DNA from: an uncultured cyanobacterium
GTDB taxonomy: Bacteria > Cyanobacteriota > Cyanobacteriia > Cyanobacteriales > Nostocaceae
Reading direction: 5' to 3'
Assembly: GCA_903848645.1 (NCBI GenBank)
Contig: CAINGU010000036.1
Location: forward strand, 1 to 55,862
DNA: 55,862 nucleotides
The notes beneath the pieces were generated by a model that made no database searches, was not told the origin of the DNA, and was given only the letters and a program-made list of their open reading frames with translations. Positions within the stretch are counted from its first letter, which is position 1. Each line of letters opens with the position of its first letter. Both the position numbers and the translations under genes were made by a program. Below, piece by piece: positions 16,805 through 25,905 of this stretch.

Positions 16805-16967
16805 ATATCCCCGACTTCTGAAATTAATTTAGTCATATAGGACTAATATTTGATTTCTGAAATATACGTAGGGTGGGCAATGCCCACCCTACACTACTTA
16901 AAAGTTTTCAAATATCATTTATGATTACTATATTAGAGAACATTTTAGCCCAAGAAGTCGGGGATAT
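16805..16967. mobile_element. MITE-like element with 15-bp terminal inverted repeats
   Basis: ATATCCCCGACTTCT (16805-16819) and its exact complement AGAAGTCGGGGATAT (16953-16967) bound a 163-bp AT-rich interior without coding capacity. This is the form of a non-autonomous transposon relic. A second, unrelated GC-rich hairpin is nested within it at 16868-16892. It sits between grxC and gshB. Confidence 0.65.
16868..16892. repeat. GTAGGGTGGGC palindromic repeat
   Basis: GTAGGGTGGGCA followed by its complement TGCCCACCCTAC makes a perfect 12-bp stem around a single A. A near copy lies after mfd at 41613-41633. It may act as a transcription terminator for grxC, but no T run follows. Confidence 0.8.
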
Positions 16968-17004
16968 TTAATATGAAAATTCCTAGTGAAAAGAGGTATA
17001 AAGG

Positions 17005-17967
17005 GTGAAACTGGCTTTTATTATTGATCCTATCCATCAGCTTGATCCATGTCATGATACCAGTGTTGCTTTGATGGAAGCAGCGCAAATTCTGGGACAC
17101 GAAATTTGGATAACTCAAGCAAATTTGCTGAGTGTTATTGATGGCAAAGCTTGGGCTATCTTACAGCAGGTAGAACTTGTTCCCGTGGAGTTCGTAGAGG
17201 GACGTTGGTTAGCTGTTAATTCTTGGTTTAAATTAAGTCCTAGCGCCTTTACTCCTTTAGAAACGATGGATGCCGTATTTATGCGGACAGATCCACCTGT
17301 TAATGATGCTTATCTCTATGCTACTTATATTCTGGATTATATTGACCAAAACAAAACTTTGGTGATAAATAATCCGGCGGGGATTCGTAGTGCTAATGAA
17401 AAAATGTATGCCCTTCAGTTTAGCGAATGTATTCCCGAAACCATTGTCAGTGCTGATAAGCAAGTAATTCGCCAATTTGTAGAAGCTAAGGACGCAACAA
17501 TTCTCAAACCACTGGGGAATAAAGCTGGGGAAGGCATTTTATTTTTACAATCAGGCGATCGCAATTTTAATTCCATTGTCGAACTTAGCACGCTCCAAGG
17601 TCAAGTTCCGGTCATGGTACAAAATTATTTACCTCAAGCCAAGGAGGGCGATAAACGGATTATCTTACTTAATGGTGAACCCATAGGTGCGCTAAATCGC
17701 CTTTCTAGCGGTAGTGATTTTCGGAATAATATGGCAACCGGGGGTACGGTCGCTCAAACCACTATTACCCCAAGGGAACAGGAAATTTGCAGCCATTTAG
17801 CGGCAAAACTCCGGCAAGATGGCTTAATTTTCGTGGGTATTGACGTAATTGGTGGCTACTTAACCGAAGTCAATGTCACAAGCCCCACAGGTATCCGTGA
17901 AATTGACCGTCTCGATGGTACTCATCTTGCTCATCAGGTTATTAAGTGGGTAGAAGCCAATAAATAG
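17005..17967 (+). CDS. gshB: Glutathione synthetase
   Basis: 320 aa, GTG start at 17005 with AAGAGGT upstream; the N-terminus MKLAFIIDPIHQLDPCHDTS matches the family. It joins gamma-glutamylcysteine and glycine with ATP (ATP-grasp fold). Visible motifs are AVFMRTDPPVNDAYLYATYIL, the NPAGIRSANEKMYAL segment, the ATP-grasp loop ILKPLGNKAGEGI, and the terminal EVNVTSPTGIREIDRL magnesium/ATP site. It follows grxC after the MITE-like element. Confidence 0.97.
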   Translation: MKLAFIIDPIHQLDPCHDTSVALMEAAQILGHEIWITQANLLSVIDGKAWAILQQVELVPVEFVEGRWLAVNSWFKLSPSAFTPLETMDAVFMRTDPPVNDAYLYATYILDYIDQNKTLVINNPAGIRSANEKMYALQFSECIPETIVSADKQVIRQFVEAKDATILKPLGNKAGEGILFLQSGDRNFNSIVELSTLQGQVPVMVQNYLPQAKEGDKRIILLNGEPIGALNRLSSGSDFRNNMATGGTVAQTTITPREQEICSHLAAKLRQDGLIFVGIDVIGGYLTEVNVTSPTGIREIDRLDGTHLAHQVIKWVEANK

Positions 17968-18015
17968 GCAGGGAGCAGGGAGCAGGGGATAAATTAATTT
18001 TTGTCCTCCGTACTC

Positions 18016-18050
18016 CTGACAACTGACAACTGACAACTGACAACTAACAA
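18016..18050. repeat. CTGACAA heptanucleotide repeat
   Basis: About five units of CTGACAA/CTAACAA in the gap between the convergent gshB and ftsZ ends. A (GGAGCAG)n-like run precedes it at about 17970-17987. Confidence 0.85.
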
Positions 18051-18117
18051 CTTGTATACAGCACTCAGCCTCAACTGAGACTGTGAATTTAATCTAAAAT
18101 CTCATATCCACAATCAT

Positions 18118-19422
18118 TTAATTTCTTGGTGGTGTGCGTCGTCTTTGCAGAAAATCAGGAATATCCAATGAGGGTTTTTCTTTGGGTTGTTCTACAGATG
18201 GAGTGGGGTTATTAACAGGTTGTTGTAGTGGTGTAGGTCTTCTAGTGGTAGTAGTAGTGGGAATGGGAGTGACGACTCTAGGAGTAACAGTAGTTTGTGC
18301 TGATGGTGGTTGAATTTCACCAGTAAACCCAGTAGCAATCACAGTAATTCTGACTTCTCCTTGGAGTCTGTCATCAATTACCGCTCCAAAAATAATATTG
18401 GCATTAGGATCAACCACTTCATAGATTGTTTCTGCGGCAGCATTAACTTCATGGAGGGTCAGATCACTACCACCAGTAATATTAAAGACAACTCCTCTAG
18501 CGCCTTCAATGGAACATTCCAATAAAGGCGAAGAAATGGCGGCAATTGCAGCTTCTCTAGCTCTAGATTTACCCGAACTTACACCAATGCCCATTAAAGC
18601 TGATCCTGCATCTGCCATGACAGCCCGCACATCAGCAAAGTCAACGTTAACTAATCCGGGAATGGTAATAATATCGGAAATTCCTTGGACACCTTGACGC
18701 AATACATCATCAGCATAGCGAAAAGCTTCTTGCACAGGAGTTTGCTCAGGAATTACTTCCAACAGCTTGTTATTGGGAATAATAATCAAGGTATCAACTC
18801 GACTTTTTAAACCTTCAATCCCTTGTTCTGCTTGGCTGGTGCGTCTGCGTCCCTCAAAAATAAATGGTCGAGTCACTACACCAACGGTGAGAGCGCCCAT
18901 TTCCTTGGCTATTTCTGCCACAATTGGGGCTGCACCTGTACCTGTACCACCGCCCATACCAGCAGTAATAAATACCAGGTCAGCACCTTCTAAAGCCGTA
19001 GCAATCTCATCACGAGATTCCTCTGCGGCCTTTTGACCAATAGCAGGATTTCCCCCCGCACCCAATCCTCTAGTTAGTTTCTGCCCAATTTGCAATCGGC
19101 TAGGAGCGCCCGCTAAAGTCAAAGCTTGAGCATCAGTATTAATTGACCAAAACTCTACTCCAGATACATCAGATTCAATCATGCGGTTGACAGCATTACC
19201 TCCGCCACCACCCACACCAATCACTTTGATGTTGGCAACACGACCGGGAACAATTTCACCAATACCACTATTTTCAGGAGCAATTCTTTTGCTATCTTTA
19301 GCTTGAGCAAAGTTCAGCCCAGAATTATTAAAGGGATTGGTGGAGTTAACTGCCAGAGAGAACCCTGGTTGTCCCGCAGATTGAGAGTTATGGGTAAGCC
19401 CTTGGTTGTTATCAAGTGTCAT
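18118..19422 (-). CDS. ftsZ: Cell division protein FtsZ
   Basis: 434 aa, ATG start. A tubulin-like GTPase that forms the division ring. There is an N-terminal extension of about 60 residues, typical of heterocystous cyanobacteria, then the GTP-binding domain with [12 protein letters not shown] (70-81), the tubulin signature [12 protein letters not shown] (155-166) and the T7-loop region [15 protein letters not shown] Thr/Pro-rich linker follows, and the conserved C-terminal peptide [16 protein letters not shown] that contacts FtsA/SepF/ZipN-type partners. ftsQ lies upstream on the same strand across an unusually long spacer. Confidence 0.98.
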   Translation of the reverse strand: MTLDNNQGLTHNSQSAGQPGFSLAVNSTNPFNNSGLNFAQAKDSKRIAPENSGIGEIVPGRVANIKVIGVGGGGGNAVNRMIESDVSGVEFWSINTDAQALTLAGAPSRLQIGQKLTRGLGAGGNPAIGQKAAEESRDEIATALEGADLVFITAGMGGGTGTGAAPIVAEIAKEMGALTVGVVTRPFIFEGRRRTSQAEQGIEGLKSRVDTLIIIPNNKLLEVIPEQTPVQEAFRYADDVLRQGVQGISDIITIPGLVNVDFADVRAVMADAGSALMGIGVSSGKSRAREAAIAAISSPLLECSIEGARGVVFNITGGSDLTLHEVNAAAETIYEVVDPNANIIFGAVIDDRLQGEVRITVIATGFTGEIQPPSAQTTVTPRVVTPIPTTTTTRRPTPLQQPVNNPTPSVEQPKEKPSLDIPDFLQRRRTPPRN

Positions 19423-20160
19423 TGGATTTGTGAAAGGTAGATAAACGAGTTTTTACGGTGTAATTCACCTAAGAGTCAACTAATTGCCAGAATTTATTTT
19501 TGGCACTTTGTTTTATTGTTTTTAGTATTTCCCAGCCTACATGATGGCAGGTGAGATATGCCAAGTTGTTACTAAGTCAGGTATAAAACCTAAGTTACAA
19601 AGCCAGATATAAAGCCTGTTTACCTTCTGACTCTTTTATTGATGCAATTGTTAAGATGATTAGCTGTATATTTTATGATATCAGCCGCTAATGTTGCTGA
19701 CTCCCCCCTATTCTTAAAAAGTATAGTTCCAAAAAGCATAGACATTTACAGCAAAATTCACGAGTTAGGAGTCATCGCGTCAGGAGTTAGGAATAAAACT
19801 CTCTTGATACTTGATAGCACAGCATAGCGTTAGCCATTTTTCGGTTAAAATTTTGGACTTCATGTACCTGCAATCTGCTGTATTTATCTCATCGTCTTTG
19901 TTGGCAGTCCATCACTTAGATAATAGCGTTAACTAAACTCCTCCGTAGACAGCAGTATAAAAAATCTATAACTAAGCGAAAAGCAGTTGTTACTAATTTT
20001 ACACCCCTTAGTATTATTTTTTAACTAATGGCTGAAAAATCATATATCTATAGGTATAATATATACCCATTTACCAAATCTCCTTGTCCACTGCTATATG
20101 AAAATTATCTATTCAGGCATTTAGATTTATAGATAAGGAGAAATAGTGCGATCCGGTTCT
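19423..20160. other. Long ftsQ-ftsZ spacer without genes
   Basis: 738 bp, AT-rich. I see no convincing gene. It contains an AGTTAGGAGTCATCGCGTCAGG-like tract near 19765-19790 and an AGCATAGCGTTAGCCA fragment near 19822. The length fits several ftsZ promoters and a long leader, as known for ftsZ in Anabaena; individual promoters cannot be assigned by eye. Confidence 0.5.
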
Positions 20161-21102
20161 TCAATGTATCAGTGTTTTGTTCAGTTGTGCCGATTTTTTG
20201 ATATCTAAGCCTAGATTTTTTTGATTCATTTGTACTAATGGAATGGTAAGATTTTTTATATCAATATAATCTATATTACTAGGATTAACTTTAGTCGCTA
20301 AATGGCGCATTTGCACAATTGCCTGAATTTGTTGAGGTAATTTATCACTAGGGCTACCTAAATGCACATTTCCTAATTCAGTTTTCAAAATTAAATTTCT
20401 AGGATCTTGAAAATCAATTTCCGTCACCTTGAGAGAAGTTTGACTGAGAGCTTGATAAAGCTGAGTCCAAAATGGCCTGGATTGGGCAGTTAAGCCAATC
20501 ACTATTAGTTTGGGTAATTTTGCTTTGGGATTAATTGACATATATCTAGTTATTGGCATCCACACCCCACTAGCATCGAGTAAACCTACTTCATCTTGTT
20601 TATTAGCTGGATTACTATTTTGGAAACAAGACTTAATATTACTAGATTTACCTGGAGATGAAGAGGTAATAAGGCAACTAGTTACTGCTTGATTCTTACG
20701 TATTTGAGCTATGGCCACTGGTACTCGTTCCTGAATGTCAATAATTAAACCAGGTGGTAATAAGCGGCGACTAACGGTAGCTTGGGCAATATTTGGTTGT
20801 TTCTTTAAGGATTCAGCAATCAGAGAAGGTTCAATCCGCCATAAAGACTGGGGAGAGGATAACCCCAACAATGAATAAATATCCTTTTGTGTCAAAAGTT
20901 GATTACCAGATTTGATCACTATTTGCTCTGAATCTTTTAATACCCACATTGGTTGGATTGCCACCCAGAACAAAGCCGAGGCAAATCCAGTCACAGCTAT
21001 TGTTCTCCAAATAGCTTGAATAATTTTAATTTGTCGCTGCCGTCGTAATTTTTGGCGACGTTGAGCTAAATTTGCCCGCGAAACTGATAATATCCCAGCC
21101 AT
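20161..21102 (-). CDS. ftsQ: Cell division protein FtsQ/DivIB
   Basis: 313 aa, ATG start. A bitopic protein of the divisome: a basic cytoplasmic N-terminus (RRQKLRRQRQIK), one membrane helix at about residues 32-50, then a POTRA domain (about 60-130; VIKSGNQLLTQKDIYSLLGL..SLWRIEPSLI..QPNIAQATVSRRLLPPGLIIDIQERVPVA) and the beta domain (about 170-285). The insertion SSSPGKSSNIKSCFQNSNP near 145-165 is polar and probably a loop. It is followed by ftsZ, the usual cyanobacterial order. Confidence 0.92.
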   Translation of the reverse strand: MAGILSVSRANLAQRRQKLRRQRQIKIIQAIWRTIAVTGFASALFWVAIQPMWVLKDSEQIVIKSGNQLLTQKDIYSLLGLSSPQSLWRIEPSLIAESLKKQPNIAQATVSRRLLPPGLIIDIQERVPVAIAQIRKNQAVTSCLITSSSPGKSSNIKSCFQNSNPANKQDEVGLLDASGVWMPITRYMSINPKAKLPKLIVIGLTAQSRPFWTQLYQALSQTSLKVTEIDFQDPRNLILKTELGNVHLGSPSDKLPQQIQAIVQMRHLATKVNPSNIDYIDIKNLTIPLVQMNQKNLGLDIKKSAQLNKTLIH

Positions 21103-21164
21103 TTAAACCTCTTATGTTATGAGTATCAGTTTAATTTATTTTATTTTCTATATTTAGATGCACT

Positions 21165-21199
21165 TATAGCAGCAGAGAAGGCGGTTATGACATTCATTA
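21165..21199 (+). repeat. Copy of the TATAGCAG..GGCGGTTA dispersed repeat
   Basis: TATAGCAGCAGAGAAGGCGG followed by TTATGACATTCATTA. It is related to the sites at 3398, 5992 and 33038 and lies in the spacer upstream of ftsQ. Confidence 0.5.
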
Positions 21200-21282
21200 A
21201 TGATACAATCTAGTTACTTTTGATGGTGATGCCCTCACCATCAAATCTAGAAATATTTAATTTGTTGATTTTAAATATTCCA

Positions 21283-21645
21283 CTATTCTGAGGAATTATC
21301 AATCCCGAAAATATCATGAGTGTAGTTGGGAAGAGTATCCTGATCACTAACTTCCTCCGACAAATTCACTAACAAAGCTTGTATTCGCATCCGGGAGATA
21401 TAAGGCCAGCCACCCTCAGACTCAATATCTTTGAGGAGTGAGTATAATCTTTGGCGATTATCGGGCAAATTTTCCTGAAATATTCCATCTCGAATTTCTC
21501 TGTGTAATTGTTCTAAATGACGTAACACAGCCAATATAGCAATGACATCTCCCTCACAGGCTTGAGCTACATCTTTAACCGCACTGGAAATTGCCTGTAA
21601 CTGCCAGGATAAATCCCTAGATGCCCAATTTTGATCATGGTTCAT
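21283..21645 (-). CDS. Conserved cyanobacterial hypothetical protein, 120 aa
   Basis: ATG start at 21645. I recognise no named domain. The protein looks all-helical: LSWQLQAISSAVKDVAQACEGDVIAILAVLRHLEQLHREI, then NRQRLYSLLKDIESEGGWPYISRMRIQALLVNL, and a short acidic tail. No signal peptide or membrane segment. It lies 180 bp upstream of ftsQ on the same strand and may share its transcript. The regular heptad-like helices and absence of low complexity argue that it is a real gene. Confidence 0.65.
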   Translation of the reverse strand: MNHDQNWASRDLSWQLQAISSAVKDVAQACEGDVIAILAVLRHLEQLHREIRDGIFQENLPDNRQRLYSLLKDIESEGGWPYISRMRIQALLVNLSEEVSDQDTLPNYTHDIFGIDNSSE

Positions 21646-22029
21646 GGAACGTTTTACTCCATAAAACTAATACGATACTGGAAAAGTCCCTAAATTGATC
21701 AAGATATATAACTTTATGGCTATTCTCAGGTAACAAGAATCCTTGGTGGTAAGCTAGAGAAGGCTTTTCCATAATCTGTACTGTATAACAGCAAGATTTA
21801 AATACTAGACTGGTTTGATTTTGAGTTAAAAAAAATCGTATGATCTGGCTAATTTCCCTATCCAAACAGTAGGTTGTATGTACTGGCAACACATACATAA
21901 TCAAAAATGGATGCGGTTCACTGCTTAGTCTATGGTTTGGATTCCAGACTCAAAAACGCAATGCGTTTAAGTACATTTAGTAAAGCAGTTTGACAACTAA
22001 GATATTAATTTTCGACACTGAGGTTAATC

Positions 22030-22860
22030 ATGAGGTATCGCGCTTTAATTGTTGCTTTCTTGGCTCTATGCTTAGGGCTAATCACCGCGTGCAGCGATGC
22101 ACCCTCTACGAGCGTAAATGATGTCCTCACTTACGAACAAATTCGTGGTACTGGATTGGCTAACAAATGTCCCCAACTGGCAGAAACTAGTCGGGGTTCG
22201 ATAGCGATTGATCCAAACCAGACATACTCTATTAAAGACCTTTGTTTAGAACCAACCAATTTCTTTGTTAAAGAAGAACCTGCTAACAAACGTCAAAAAG
22301 CAGAATTTGTTCCTGGTAAAATTATGACTAGGTATACTTCTACTATTGACCAAGTACAAGGTAAGGTAAGTATCAATCCAGATAATAGTTTTACCTTTGC
22401 AGAAGAAGATGGTCTGGATTTTCAAGCTATTACTGTGAAGCTTCCTGGTGGTGAATTAGTACCTTTCTTGTTTACAATCAAAAGCTTAGTTGCACAAACA
22501 CAACCTGATTTAAATAGCATTAACACTTCCACAGACTTTAAAGGAACTTTTAAAGTACCTTCCTATCGTGGTGCTGCTTTCTTAGATCCTAAAGGTCGTG
22601 GTGTTGTGAGTGGCTATGACAATGCTGTGGCTTTACCAGCCCAATCTGATGCTGAAGACTTAACCCGTACTAACGTCAAGCGGGCTGAAATCCTCGATGG
22701 TAAAATTTCCTTACAAGTAGCCAAAGTGGATAGTAGTTCTGGTGAAATAGCTGGGACTTTTGAAAGTGAACAACCTTCTGATACAGACTTGGGTGCCGGT
22801 GAACCTAAAGAAGTGAAGATTCGTGGTTTGTTCTACGGTCGTATTGAGCCTCGCGCTTAG
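22030..22860 (+). CDS. psbO: Photosystem II manganese-stabilising protein PsbO
   Basis: 276 aa, ATG start. Extrinsic lumenal 33-kDa subunit that protects the Mn4CaO5 oxygen-evolving cluster. An N-terminal export signal (ALIVAFLALCLGLITAC) is followed by the mature protein with the signature LTYEQIRGTGLANKCPQL, a second Cys in IKDLCLEP (the conserved disulfide pair), GLDFQAITVKLPGGE, FKVPSYRGAAFLDPKGRG and the C-terminal KVDSSSGEIAGTFES..EPKEVKIRGLFYGRI. Monocistronic, with a strong terminator after the stop. Confidence 0.98.
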   Translation: MRYRALIVAFLALCLGLITACSDAPSTSVNDVLTYEQIRGTGLANKCPQLAETSRGSIAIDPNQTYSIKDLCLEPTNFFVKEEPANKRQKAEFVPGKIMTRYTSTIDQVQGKVSINPDNSFTFAEEDGLDFQAITVKLPGGELVPFLFTIKSLVAQTQPDLNSINTSTDFKGTFKVPSYRGAAFLDPKGRGVVSGYDNAVALPAQSDAEDLTRTNVKRAEILDGKISLQVAKVDSSSGEIAGTFESEQPSDTDLGAGEPKEVKIRGLFYGRIEPRA

Positions 22861-22974
22861 ATCGTTCTTAAATATTTATACAAACTCATGGGAGAGTAAG
22901 CTGTTACGCAGCTTGATTGTATAAAAGGCAAGATGTCTGCCTACGAAAGAATTTTTTCTTGGTATTCCCTTAAC

Positions 22975-23014
22975 CCAGATGCACATTACTTAGAAAATGC
23001 ATCTGGTTTTTTTT
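22975..23014 (+). terminator. psbO rho-independent terminator
   Basis: CCAGATGCA, a 14-nt loop, TGCATCTGG, then eight T residues. This is a textbook intrinsic terminator 115 bp after the psbO stop. Confidence 0.95.
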
Positions 23015-23631
23015 GAGAAAAACAGGGATTTTTATCTATGTGAATTTATTGACCTAAAATTTTATTTTTTAATTTAAAAAGCTGAGATGAATTTCCTTAG
23101 TTAACTATGTAATCTTACTTATTCAATAGCAGAACGCAAAAAAAGAAGAGTGCAGATAAACAACCCAATCGCAGCGGAAACCTTCCTAATCATCAACTTT
23201 GTTGAGATTTCCCAGACCTATAAGCAAATCTCATAGTTAATTAGTTAAATATAGGTACAATCTCGGTTTAATATTGGATCGCTAATTGTATATTTTAATT
23301 CTATGACAGTTGTTTGATAAACTACAAGACGCACTCAATTTAGTTTAGTAAAAAACGTCACAATAAACTTGCTCGTACTAGTTTTACTATTCAAACTACA
23401 TACAGCAAGTTTGTATAGTCAAGACTTTTGTTTGATATAGGGTTTTATAAATTCTGTATTTCAATATCTATCTGAATATAGTTCTGATGACTACGGTGAG
23501 CCTTTCCAATTCGGGGAAGCAAGCTACACAGAGTATCTCGTAGACAAGTGAAGAAAAGAGAAGAGAAGCTATCCCAGCTAGATTAAAAAGCGATTACAGT
23601 CCAAATCTACTTATTTAAAAACTAAATTTTT
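23015..23631. other. Non-coding leader region upstream of sigF
   Basis: 617 bp, AT-rich, between the psbO terminator and the sigF start. I see no gene or RNA that I can support. It should contain the sigF promoter. Confidence 0.5.
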
Positions 23632-24408
23632 ATGTCTACTATAGCCACCAACGAACTAAAACATGAAATTTCACAGTTGTTGCGAGAGTACCAGCAATCC
23701 CGCTCGGAAAGAGTTCGTAATCAACTGGTACAACTCAATTTTGGACTAGTCAGAAAAGAAGCGCATTATTGGATTAATCAGTGTCATGAGAGCTATGAGG
23801 ATCTACTTCAAGTAGGCTGTATGGGATTAATTAGGGCAATTGAGAAATTTGAACTTTCTAAGGGAAATGCTTTTAGTTCCTATGCGATGCCCTATATTCG
23901 TGGTGAAATTCAACACTATCTGCGAGATAAAGGTGTGACTGTGAGGATACCCAGACGTTGGTTAGCACTCCAACAACAAGCTATCGGGGTTTCTCGTTCT
24001 CTACGCGAGCAATATCATCGTCAACCTACAGATAGGGAATTAGCCACCGCATTAGAAATTTCTGTAAATGAATGGCAAGAAATTAAATTAGCATGGATTA
24101 ACCGCGCCCCCTTGAGTCTAGATGTACCGATACAAGGAGGAGAAGAAGGTACTACCTGTTTGGGTGAATTAGTTCCAGATACCAACTACCGGAGTTTTCA
24201 ATTAGCCCAAGAAGACCAAATTCGCTTGCAACAGGCTCTAGTTCAGTTAGAACAACGGACTCGTGAAGTTGTTGAGTGTGTATTTCTGCAAGATCTAACC
24301 CAAAAACAAGTAGCAGAACTTTTGGGCATTAGTGTGGTTACAGTTTCTAGACGAGTTAAGAAGGGATTAAATTTGTTGAAAAATATCATGGGTGTAGCGG
24401 AAAATTAA
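23632..24408 (+). CDS. sigF: Group 3 RNA polymerase sigma factor SigF
   Basis: 258 aa, ATG start. A short sigma-70 factor lacking region 1: region 2 with LVQLNFGLVRKEAHYW, YEDLLQVGCMGLIRAIEKF and FSSYAMPYIRGEIQHYLRDKG; region 3 with RIPRRWLALQQQAIGVSRSLRE; region 4 with RTREVVECVFLQDLTQKQVAELLGISVVTVSRRVKKGL (helix-turn-helix). The overall sequence fits cyanobacterial SigF, which in Synechocystis controls type IV pilus and motility genes. The downstream lipoprotein gene has PilP-like features, which fits that role. Confusion with SigI/SigJ is possible but less likely. Confidence 0.85.
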   Translation: MSTIATNELKHEISQLLREYQQSRSERVRNQLVQLNFGLVRKEAHYWINQCHESYEDLLQVGCMGLIRAIEKFELSKGNAFSSYAMPYIRGEIQHYLRDKGVTVRIPRRWLALQQQAIGVSRSLREQYHRQPTDRELATALEISVNEWQEIKLAWINRAPLSLDVPIQGGEEGTTCLGELVPDTNYRSFQLAQEDQIRLQQALVQLEQRTREVVECVFLQDLTQKQVAELLGISVVTVSRRVKKGLNLLKNIMGVAEN

Positions 24409-24564
24409 TTGTTGATATTTAAGTGAGTAATCTTACGAGTAATTTTCGAAATGCCAAAATTTAGGTTATAAAGGAAAGAGATTGAGCCTGTGATCAAAAA
24501 CATGGGTATGTCAAAAACAGTGTACTTTTATAAACAAGCTTTCCTATAGCTTTTGAGACAGCTA

Positions 24565-25497
24565 ATGGGTACAAATTTACATATTACAGCCGCAGCTATT
24601 TTAACAACCTTGGCGCTCACTGGATGTACGGTCGGTGAAACGCCAACAGCTACTAATACTGCCAGTCCTCAAGCAACTACTAGTCCTCAAGGAACTGCTA
24701 GTCCCCAACCAAATGCCCCGCAAGCGATAAAGCCACAACCTTTTAATAATCCTGTTGTTCCTATCACACCGACAACGCCTTCTGGGGATGTTGCCAGCTT
24801 GATTCAACCGACTAATAGCACAGAGCGATTGATTGTAGTGCAAAAAGGACGAACAGACCCCTTTGGGCAAATTGTAGAGCCAATAGGTTCAACATTTTCT
24901 AAGCCCGCAGATAGCAAAATTGCAGTGCCAAAATTACCGCCTTTACCTACGCCAATCCAACAGAAACAAACAACTAAACCAGTAACTAACACAGCAACTA
25001 ACCCAGCAACTAAGCCAGCAAATTCATTGGGGACTAAACCAGTAAATTTATTGGGGAATTCCAAAAAACCACCGCAGATAGCACAAAAACCTCAACTAAA
25101 ACCCGTTTTGCCTATAGTTTTACCTGGATCTGTTCCCTCTCCCAATTTGAAAACTTTACTACCACCAGCACCACAACCGGAAAATGCCAGAGCAGTTATT
25201 GTGAGTGGTGTCGTTTTGATTGGTAAAGTACCTCAAGCAATTATCAAAGTACCGGATGAGCCAACCAGTAGATATGTACAACCGGGACAAAGACTGATAA
25301 ATGGCGTGTTAGTAAAACGAATTGAAATGAATCAAGGAGTTAGTCCTACTGTAATTCTGGAACAATACGGTATTGAGGTTGCTAAACAAGTAGGGGAAAA
25401 ACCGACTAAAGAATCTAAACCATCAACTACAGTTTCTATGGTTAATGGTATTTCAGTGGTTAAGCCTATTGCAAGTCTTATGGGAGCAGCTTCATAG
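24565..25497 (+). CDS. Proline/threonine-rich lipoprotein with PilP-like features
   Basis: 310 aa from the ATG at 24565 (a TTG at 24553 is the only earlier choice). A lipoprotein signal (ITAAAILTTLALTGC) is followed by a Thr/Pro/Gln linker with short repeats (ATTSPQGTASPQ; TKPVTNTATNPATKPA). A GRTDPFGQIVEP segment and a C-terminal beta-rich part (RAVIVSGVVLIGKVPQAIIK...YVQPGQRLINGVLVKRI) resemble the DPF motif and SH3-like fold of the pilus lipoprotein PilP/GspC group. That assignment is an inference from short motifs. The next gene starts 2 bp after the stop. Confidence 0.65.
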   Translation: MGTNLHITAAAILTTLALTGCTVGETPTATNTASPQATTSPQGTASPQPNAPQAIKPQPFNNPVVPITPTTPSGDVASLIQPTNSTERLIVVQKGRTDPFGQIVEPIGSTFSKPADSKIAVPKLPPLPTPIQQKQTTKPVTNTATNPATKPANSLGTKPVNLLGNSKKPPQIAQKPQLKPVLPIVLPGSVPSPNLKTLLPPAPQPENARAVIVSGVVLIGKVPQAIIKVPDEPTSRYVQPGQRLINGVLVKRIEMNQGVSPTVILEQYGIEVAKQVGEKPTKESKPSTTVSMVNGISVVKPIASLMGAAS

Positions 25498-25499
25498 AT

Positions 25500-25748
25500 A
25501 TGGTGACACAGGAGAAAATAGAATTTGCTGGTGTACCTTTGGCTGTATATCGGGAGATAGCGGCGCATTTACGTCAGGTGGGAGGGGTAGAAGTGGAATT
25601 AATACCCCAAACATCCTCAGATTTTGATTACAACCAAAGTCAAATTTCTAGCTTATCGGTTTCTTGGACACCAAATGCTAATGTGGAAAGCAGAGAAAAA
25701 TTCAAGCAGATAGTGGCTTATTATAAAAACCGCTATGGACGGGGGTAA
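25500..25748 (+). CDS. Small conserved hypothetical protein, 82 aa
   Basis: ATG start, 2 bp after the preceding stop, so it is translated from the same message as the lipoprotein. No recognised domain. The sequence suggests an alpha/beta unit: LAVYREIAAHLRQVGGVEVELIPQ, a polar loop, SSLSVSWTPNANVESREKFKQIVAYYKNRYG. No signal peptide or membrane segment. The tight coupling suggests a function linked to the lipoprotein. Confidence 0.7.
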   Translation: MVTQEKIEFAGVPLAVYREIAAHLRQVGGVEVELIPQTSSDFDYNQSQISSLSVSWTPNANVESREKFKQIVAYYKNRYGRG

Positions 25749-25905
25749 TCTATAGCCAAAAATTTAATCAGGTAAGTTGCTAGTTAGGCGACAAAAGACA
25801 ACCGATAACGAACAACTGAGTTAATAGAAAATAGCTAGGTTAAACTGACAAGCAAGTTAATGCAAAATATTAATTGGCTGCTCTTCGGTTTAGGCGTTAC
25901 TTATA

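Noticed and set aside
21635-21904. Leftward 89-aa open frame overlapping the start of the 120-aa hypothetical gene
   Set aside because: No recognisable domain, mixed hydrophobic and Cys-rich composition without pattern, and no ribosome-binding site; more likely the non-coding spacer upstream of psbO and the hypothetical gene.
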